DNA of 37,477 nucleotides from the NCBI GenBank assembly GCA_028869595.1, contig JAGWRU010000091.1:1-37477 (forward strand), written 5' to 3'. Shown one piece after another: positions 32,490-37,477 of this stretch. How positions within the stretch are numbered: the first letter of the stretch is position 1; the number at the start of each line of letters is the position of its first letter. Below the pieces are notes generated by a model, which made no database searches, had not been told where the DNA came from, and was given only the letters and a program-made list of their open reading frames with translations. Origin of the DNA: Rhodospirillales bacterium. GTDB lineage: Bacteria > Pseudomonadota > Alphaproteobacteria > Acetobacterales > Acetobacteraceae. The position numbers were made by a program, and so were the translations under genes.

Positions 32490-33829
32490 CCGTGCCATTG
32501 CGCGGCCTCGGCATAGCCGATGCGGCTTCCGGCGGGCGCGCCGTACAGCGCGCCGGCGTCGCCCAGCATGGCGGCCACCAGATCGCGCGCGCCGGATCGC
32601 ATCGCCGATACCAGCAGCATCTGCAGCACCACGTCGCGCTGCGCGTTGCTGCCGCCCAGGGCGCGCAATTCCGCCCGCCGCGCGCCCAGCAGCGCCACCA
32701 CGCGGGCATGCTCGCCCTGCCCATGCGCCAGCACCGCCGCGCAGGCGGTCAGCACGATGCCGCCCAGCGCATCGGCGTTCCAGCGCCCTGGTGCCGCGTC
32801 GCGCAGCGCGTTCAGGAAATGCCGCGCCGCGCCGATCCGCCCGGCCGCCACCAGCGCCATCATCAGATGCGGCAGCAGCAGGATATGGCCGGGATCGCCG
32901 GCGCGCGCCTCGGCCTTGTCGGCCAGCTCCTCCCAGCGCGCGCCCACCGCGACACCGTGGCGGGACAATCGCCATAACAGCGAAGTCGCATTCACCAGAT
33001 CGACGAAATGATCCGGTGCGGCGCGGGTCATCGGCGCGTCGAGATTGCGCACCTCCGCATCGTACAAGGCCAGCACCGCCTCGAAGCGCCGGCATTCCAG
33101 ATCGAGCAGGGCGCGATGCCACCACAGATGATGGATCAGATTGCTGCCCTTGCCCCAATGCGCCACCTGGGCGGCCATGAAGGCCGCGCCCTCCTCGGCA
33201 CGGCCGCCGCGTTCCAGCAGATGCGCCTTGACGTGATGGGCGAAGTAATGGGTCGGATCCTCGGCCAGCGCCGCATCGATGGCGGCTTCGGCGGGGGCGG
33301 TCTCGCCATCCTCCTCCTGCGCGAAGGCGCGGATCGTGGCGAAGCTGTGATAGCCGGGCAGGGCGGGCGACCAGAACGGTGCGGCCGCTTCCGCCTGGGC
33401 CCGCACATCGCGCGTCATGCCATGGCGAAACAGCGTGTTATCGGCCAGGCGCAGCGCGAACAGATCGGTCGGGTAGTCCGCCAGAAGCTGGCGCCACACG
33501 GCGAAGGCATGCGGCAGATCGCCCGCCTGCCAGGCGGTGACGGCGGCCAGATGCATCCGCTCGCGCGGCGTTGCGCGAGCGGCATGCGCCGTCGCCGCAT
33601 CCAGGCAGGCGGCGATGGCGGCGCGGTCGGCGCGGTTGAAATTGGTCAGCAGCAGCCCGGCCCGCATGCATCGGGCCAGCACGCAGCCCGGATCGGCGGC
33701 GATGGCGGCGTTGATCAGCGCCATCGTATCGGCATGCGCCATGAGGTAATGCGCAGTGCCGAGATCGAGGGCGGCAACCGCCGCATCGCTGTCGGTGGCA
33801 AGCATCAGGCCGCGCGCATCGCGTTTCAT
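32486..33829 (-). CDS. tetratricopeptide-repeat protein (TTC38-like)
   Basis: 447 aa, all helical. The start at 33829 has GAGGAT 7 nt upstream, and the protein opens MKRDARGLMLATDS. Repeated Ala/Leu/Tyr-rich helix pairs are visible, e.g. AAIDAALAEDPTHYFAHHVKA and MRAGLLLTNFNRADRAA. The block HLAAVTAWQAGDLPHAFAVW matches the TTC38-like protein family, in which the TPRs are degenerate. No enzymatic motif is apparent. It is the third gene of the hydantoinase operon, overlapping the small upstream gene by 4 bp (ATGA), so a role with the dihydropyrimidinase is plausible. Similar TPR genes are found beside hydantoinases in other proteobacteria (from memory). Confidence 0.8.
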   Translation of the reverse strand: MKRDARGLMLATDSDAAVAALDLGTAHYLMAHADTMALINAAIAADPGCVLARCMRAGLLLTNFNRADRAAIAACLDAATAHAARATPRERMHLAAVTAWQAGDLPHAFAVWRQLLADYPTDLFALRLADNTLFRHGMTRDVRAQAEAAAPFWSPALPGYHSFATIRAFAQEEDGETAPAEAAIDAALAEDPTHYFAHHVKAHLLERGGRAEEGAAFMAAQVAHWGKGSNLIHHLWWHRALLDLECRRFEAVLALYDAEVRNLDAPMTRAAPDHFVDLVNATSLLWRLSRHGVAVGARWEELADKAEARAGDPGHILLLPHLMMALVAAGRIGAARHFLNALRDAAPGRWNADALGGIVLTACAAVLAHGQGEHARVVALLGARRAELRALGGSNAQRDVVLQMLLVSAMRSGARDLVAAMLGDAGALYGAPAGSRIGYAEAAQWHG

Positions 33830-34077
33830 CGGCGATCCTCCATTGCCGCGCGCAGCACCAGCAGGGCCGCGCCGATCGAGGCGGCCGCGCGCGGTCCGCG
33901 CCCCGCCGCACGCCGGGCCGGTGTGCCGATCCGCCAGCGCAGCGGGGCCGGCGCGGGGTGCAGGGTGAAGCGCCCGGCCTCGGTCGTCAGCGCCAGCCCG
34001 TCGCCGTCTGCTTGCACCTGCCCGCCGCATTCCCAGAGTTCCAGACAGTCCTGCAACAGCAGGGCGATGTCCTGCAT
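33826..34077 (-). CDS. 83-aa protein in hydantoinase operon
   Basis: 83 aa from ATG at 34077 (ATG at 34089 would overlap hydA by 10 bp). It opens MQDIALLLQDCLELWECGG, continues through a beta-strand-like LALTTEAGRFTLHPA and RWRIG, and ends in a helix, ALLVLRAAMED. I recognise no named family, but the layout (helix, strands, helix) and its place between hydA and the TPR gene suggest a small operon-specific accessory protein. It is sandwiched with a 2-bp gap after hydA and an ATGA overlap with the TPR gene. No good ribosome site is visible, so it probably depends on coupled translation. Confidence 0.65.
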   Translation of the reverse strand: MQDIALLLQDCLELWECGGQVQADGDGLALTTEAGRFTLHPAPAPLRWRIGTPARRAAGRGPRAAASIGAALLVLRAAMEDRR

Positions 34078-34079
34078 GG

Positions 34080-35507
34080 CTACAGGCATGGCGTGGCGCG
34101 CAGGGCCGGGTCGATGCGGCGATGCTGCCATTGCCCGTCGCGCAGGCTGCCATGCCAGACGCCGCCATCCATCACCACGCGCCCGCGCAGGATCGTCATC
34201 GCCGGCCAGGCATCGACCTGCCAGCCCTCCCAGGGCGTGTAGTCGCTTTCATGCAGATCGCCCGACGTCAGGATGCGCGCCAGCGCGGGATCGAGCAGGC
34301 AGAGATCGGCATCCGATCCCACCGCGATCGCGCCCTTGCGCGGATACAGCCCCATGATCTTCGCCGCGTTCGTGGCGATCAGATCGACGAAACGCTCCAG
34401 GGAAATGCCGCGCCTGCCCACCATCTCGGTGAACATCAGCGCCACGCGCGGCTCCACCCCTGCATTGCCGCCGGTCACGTCGTCGATGCCGCTACCTTGC
34501 AGCTTGGTGGCCAGCGTGCAGCAGATCGCATCGGTGGCCACGCAATGCAGCGCCCCGCCGCGCAGCCCCTCCCACAAGGCGGCCTGATCCGCGGGCGATT
34601 TCAGCGACGGGTAGGTGTGGAATTTCTGCGCCCCCGGCCTGCGATAATCGTCGCTGGTGTAGAGCAGGTACTGATGCAGCGTCTCGCCATAGATCGGCAC
34701 GCCGCGCGCCCGCGCCTCGGCGATGGCGGCAACGCCGCTGGCGGCGGAGGTGTGCATCATATAAAGCGCCGTGCCCGTCACCTGTTCGGCCAGACGGATG
34801 ATGCGGCGGAAGGACAGATCTTCGGACAGCGTGTTATGAACCTCCGCCATATGCGCGAAGCCGGTGCGGCCTTCCCCGATCAGCTTGCCGTACATGTGCA
34901 TGACGATGTCGTTATCCTCGGCATGGATCACGCCGAGGCCGCCGGCTTTCGCCAGCACCTGAAACACCTCCCAGATATCGCCGAAATCGACCATCCGCCC
35001 CTTGCGGCTGGGGGTGATGTCGGTGGTGAAGATCTTCACCGTGGGAAACCCGGCCTCGATCGCCTCGGCCAGTTCGCCGAACAGCCGGGGCGGCAGATCG
35101 CCTTCCACCATGATGTGCTGGGCATAATCGCAGGCGGCGTGCCCGGCCCAGTCCTGCTCGCGCGTTGCGATGGCCTCGCGCAGGCTGCTGCCCTGGCTGG
35201 CCCGGGTGAAGTCGATCACCGTGGTGGTGCCGCCGAAGATCGCCGCCCGGGTCACGATATCCGGCGGATCGGTCAGGCCCGCCGTGCCGTCCGGATTGGG
35301 CAAATGCCATTTGCAATGGACATGCGGATCGATGCCGCCGGGGATGACGATTTTGCCGCCGGCATCGATCACCCGCGCGGCATCGGCGGGGCCGAACGTG
35401 CCCGGCGCGGCCAGGGCGGCGATGCGGCCATCGGCGATGGCGATGTCGAAGGCGCCGGTGCCTTGCGGCGTCACCACGCGGTCGGCGCGCAGCAGCAGAT
35501 CGAACAT
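34080..35507 (-). CDS. hydA: dihydropyrimidinase/D-hydantoinase
   Basis: 475 aa, amidohydrolase-superfamily cyclic amidase that opens dihydrouracil, dihydrothymine or hydantoins. The metal ligands are all visible: DPHVHCKW (first two His), the carboxylated Lys in FPTVKIFTT, VIHAEDN, MMHTS and ATDAIC (Asp). Usual length for the family. The Lys-containing motif supports a binuclear zinc enzyme. The downstream 83-aa and TPR genes are co-transcribed, whereas no dihydropyrimidine dehydrogenase or beta-ureidopropionase gene is in the window. The upstream divergent neighbour is trxB, with a palindromic element between (35580-35614). Confidence 0.92.
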   Translation of the reverse strand: MFDLLLRADRVVTPQGTGAFDIAIADGRIAALAAPGTFGPADAARVIDAGGKIVIPGGIDPHVHCKWHLPNPDGTAGLTDPPDIVTRAAIFGGTTTVIDFTRASQGSSLREAIATREQDWAGHAACDYAQHIMVEGDLPPRLFGELAEAIEAGFPTVKIFTTDITPSRKGRMVDFGDIWEVFQVLAKAGGLGVIHAEDNDIVMHMYGKLIGEGRTGFAHMAEVHNTLSEDLSFRRIIRLAEQVTGTALYMMHTSAASGVAAIAEARARGVPIYGETLHQYLLYTSDDYRRPGAQKFHTYPSLKSPADQAALWEGLRGGALHCVATDAICCTLATKLQGSGIDDVTGGNAGVEPRVALMFTEMVGRRGISLERFVDLIATNAAKIMGLYPRKGAIAVGSDADLCLLDPALARILTSGDLHESDYTPWEGWQVDAWPAMTILRGRVVMDGGVWHGSLRDGQWQHRRIDPALRATPCL

Positions 35508-35579
35508 GCCTTCCCCCTCGGCCTTCTTGCCCGGATGCTGGTCCGCACCGGTCCTGCTGGCAAGATCAGGCGGGGCAAG

Positions 35580-35614
35580 ATCGGGGGCTTGTTCGCGAAC
35601 GCCCGTCCCCCGAT
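35580..35614. promoter_or_regulatory. nested palindrome between hydA and trxB
   Basis: Outer arms ATCGGGGG (35580-35587) and CCCCCGAT (35607-35614) are exact reverse complements. They enclose a perfect 10-bp palindrome GTTCGCGAAC (35591-35600). The element lies 36 bp upstream of trxB and 72 bp upstream of hydA, a position suited to a shared operator or cruciform. Confidence 0.6.
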
Positions 35615-35650
35615 ATTCCGCCTCCCATTGCCGCGATCGAGTTGCCCCCC

Positions 35651-36607
35651 ATGAGCCAGACCCACCGCAGCCGCGTGCTGATCATCGGCGCCGGCCCCGC
35701 CGGCTACACGGCGGCGATCTATGCCGCGCGCGCCGGGCTTTCCCCGATCCTGGTGGCCGGGCTGCAGCCGGGCGGGCAATTGACCATCACCACCGATGTG
35801 GAGAACTACCCGGGCTTCGCCGAGGCGGTGCAGGGGCCGTGGCTGATGGAGCAGATGGCCGCCCAGGCCGGCCATGTCGGGGCGCGGCTGATCGACGATG
35901 TGATCGTCGCCACCGACCTCACCGGCCCGGTGTTCACCGCGACCGGGGATTCGGGCGATCGCTACGAAGCCGATGCGGTGATCATCGCCACCGGCGCCGC
36001 GGCACGTTGGCTGGGATTGCCGTCGGAAAAGCGCCTCGCCGGGGCCGGGGTGTCCGCCTGCGCCACCTGCGACGGGTTCTTCTTTCGCGGCAAGCGCGTC
36101 GCCGTGGTCGGCGGCGGCAACACGGCGGTGGAGGAGGCGCTGTATCTGACCCATCACGCCAGCCACGTCACGCTGATCCATCGCCGCGACAATTTGCGGG
36201 CGGAGAAGATTCTCCAGCAGCGGCTTTTTGCCCATCCCAAGGTCTCGGTGCTTTGGAACCAGGCGGTGGAGGAGGTGCTGGGTGCCGGCACGCCGGAGAC
36301 CGTGACCGGCCTGCGTCTGCGCGCCACCGATACCGGCGCGATGCAGGAGATCGCCGTGGACGGGCTGTTCGTGGCCATCGGCCATACCCCGAACACGGCG
36401 ATTTTCCACGGCCAGATCGGCATCGATGCCGAGGGCTATATCCGCACCACACCGGGCAGCACGGCCACCGACCGGCCCGGCGTGTTCGCCGCCGGCGATG
36501 TGCAGGACAAGGTCTATCGCCAGGCGGTGACGGCGGCCGGCACGGGCTGCATGGCGGCGCTGGAGGCGGAGAAATACCTCGCCGCCCGCGATCATGCCGC
36601 GTCGTGA
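35651..36607 (+). CDS. trxB: thioredoxin-disulfide reductase
   Basis: 318 aa, typical bacterial low-Mr type. It uses NADPH and FAD to reduce thioredoxin. The FAD-binding motif is IIGAGPAGYTAAIYAARAG, the NADPH-binding motif is GGGNTAVEEAL and the redox dicysteine is CATC (in SACATCDGFFF). The GVFAAGDVQD and AVTAAGTGCMAALEAEKYL segments close the FAD site. The ATG at 35651 is chosen over the upstream in-frame TTG; a GAG lies about 10 nt before it. No thioredoxin gene is adjacent. It is followed by a LysR gene 136 bp downstream on the same strand. Confidence 0.97.
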   Translation: MSQTHRSRVLIIGAGPAGYTAAIYAARAGLSPILVAGLQPGGQLTITTDVENYPGFAEAVQGPWLMEQMAAQAGHVGARLIDDVIVATDLTGPVFTATGDSGDRYEADAVIIATGAAARWLGLPSEKRLAGAGVSACATCDGFFFRGKRVAVVGGGNTAVEEALYLTHHASHVTLIHRRDNLRAEKILQQRLFAHPKVSVLWNQAVEEVLGAGTPETVTGLRLRATDTGAMQEIAVDGLFVAIGHTPNTAIFHGQIGIDAEGYIRTTPGSTATDRPGVFAAGDVQDKVYRQAVTAAGTGCMAALEAEKYLAARDHAAS

Positions 36608-36743
36608 CGATTTGGTGCGTAATTTTGGCTGATTTCGACCCGGAAAAGCGTGCCGCATCCGCGAAATATCGGTTACGGTCCTGAATAGTATGGTGCGCGC
36701 GCCGATTCGCGCCGCCACGGCCCACGGGAAGGGTGGCTGAACG

Positions 36744-37477
36744 ATGGACTGGGACAAGCTGCGCGTGTTTCACGCGGTGGCCGAGGCGGGCAGCTTCACG
36801 CATGCCGGCGATACGCTCAACCTCAGCCAATCGGCCGTCTCCCGCCAGATTTCGGCGCTGGAGGAAGCCCTGCAGGTGCCGCTGTTTCACCGCCATGCGC
36901 GCGGCCTGATCCTGACCGAGCAGGGCGAGGCGCTGAACCGCACGGTGCGCGACGTCTTCGCCAAGCTGGCGATGACCGAGGCGCAACTGACCGAAAGCAA
37001 GGAAAAACCGGCGGGGCGGCTGAAAGTCACCACCACGATGGGCTTCGGCTCCTCCTGGCTGGCGCCGCGCCTGCATGAATTTCTGCACGCCTATCCGGAT
37101 GTCTCGGTCTCGCTGCTGCTCGATGATGCCGATCTCGATCTGGCGATGCGCGTCGCCGATGTGGCGATCCGCATGCACCAGCCGAAGCAGCCCGATCTGG
37201 TGCAGCGCCACCTCATGAGCATCAACTGGCTGGTCTGCGCCTCGCCCGACTACCTCAAGCAATACGGCATGCCGCAGCGGCCGGAGGATCTGGACGCGCA
37301 TCGGCTGATCCTGTTCGGTGATTACCACCCCCCGGTGCACGACATTAACTGGCTGGCCGATGCCGGCAGACGCTCCGGCATGCCCCGCCGCGCGGCGCTG
37401 GAGGTCAATTCGATCCACGCCGTGCTGCTGGCGATGGAATGGCATGTCTGCGCGAGCGAGGACTACGTGCGCAAGCA
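36744..37477 (+). CDS. LysR-family transcriptional regulator, partial at right edge
   Basis: At least 244 aa; the C-terminus lies beyond the window. The winged helix-turn-helix (about 1-62) reads MDWDKLRVFHAVAEAGSFTHAG, LNLSQSAVSRQISALE and LFHRHARGLILTEQGE. The effector-binding domain begins near residue 92 (GRLKVTTTMGFGSSWLAPRL). The final segment VNSIHAVLLAMEWHVCASEDYVRK lacks the usual A-x-G-x-G-I-A run before the PDY-like motif, so this region is divergent. It may regulate trxB or a gene outside the window; nothing in the sequence decides. Many alphaproteobacterial LysR genes next to trxB have this type of HTH. Confidence 0.88.
   Translation, partial: MDWDKLRVFHAVAEAGSFTHAGDTLNLSQSAVSRQISALEEALQVPLFHRHARGLILTEQGEALNRTVRDVFAKLAMTEAQLTESKEKPAGRLKVTTTMGFGSSWLAPRLHEFLHAYPDVSVSLLLDDADLDLAMRVADVAIRMHQPKQPDLVQRHLMSINWLVCASPDYLKQYGMPQRPEDLDAHRLILFGDYHPPVHDINWLADAGRRSGMPRRAALEVNSIHAVLLAMEWHVCASEDYVRK

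Overview
The window is a GC-rich chromosomal segment of an alphaproteobacterium, most likely an acetic-acid-bacterium relative (Acetobacteraceae/Rhodospirillales). This is inferred from the block metX-metW divergent from chorismate mutase-hisC-tyrA, the glyQ-glyS-ppdK operon, and the type of DUF2076, short CDF transporter and LysR proteins. No rRNA or tRNA gene and no CRISPR array was seen. Most of the window is ordinary housekeeping and metabolic DNA, densely packed, with many 4-8 bp gene overlaps.

Layout. 1-3248 (minus): a surface module made of a giant SdrD_B/prealbumin-like repeat protein, which runs off the left edge and ends in 120-bp Gly/Ser/Asn/Cys repeats, preceded by a PEP-CTERM protein. 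3249-3685: an AT-rich gap. 3686-6675 (minus): a small zinc-finger gene overlapping polA. 6729-11409: an alpha/beta-hydrolase lipoprotein, a short CDF-type transporter, a gamma-glutamyltransferase and an MFS transporter. 11410-13515: a strikingly AT-richer island with a DUF262 (GmrS/ParB-like) gene, a HEPN RNase-like gene and a previously unlisted 46-codon ORF, all overlapping. 13550-19617 (minus): glyQ-glyS-ppdK plus a small surface-antigen-like protein. 19801-23105: a membrane GH17 protein, a CoA-binding protein, a DUF2076 protein and a 65-aa protein. 23194-25523: a LysR regulator and two toxin-antitoxin modules, the second bracketed by a perfect 25-bp direct repeat. 25594-30461: methionine (metX, metW) and aromatic amino acid (chorismate mutase, hisC, tyrA) genes. 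30458-37477: a TM2 protein, a COG0523 GTPase, an FMN-binding PPOX-fold protein, a hydantoinase operon with a TPR protein, thioredoxin reductase and a LysR regulator cut by the right edge.

How the parts work together. glyQ and glyS encode the two subunits of glycyl-tRNA synthetase and are co-transcribed with pyruvate phosphate dikinase. metX and metW form the homoserine acetylation unit of methionine synthesis. Chorismate mutase, hisC and tyrA form a translationally coupled tyrosine/phenylalanine branch. hydA, an 83-aa protein and a TTC38-like TPR protein form a second coupled operon.

The most interesting element is the DUF262-HEPN-46-aa operon, a plausible compact anti-phage or toxin-antitoxin-like system. 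It lacks the DUF1524 HNH nuclease that normally accompanies DUF262, and a 10-G tract lies just upstream of it. The 25-bp direct repeat around the second TA module marks a discrete insertion. The FitAB-like operator (36 bp, ending on the start codon) and a nested palindrome between hydA and trxB are the clearest regulatory sites.
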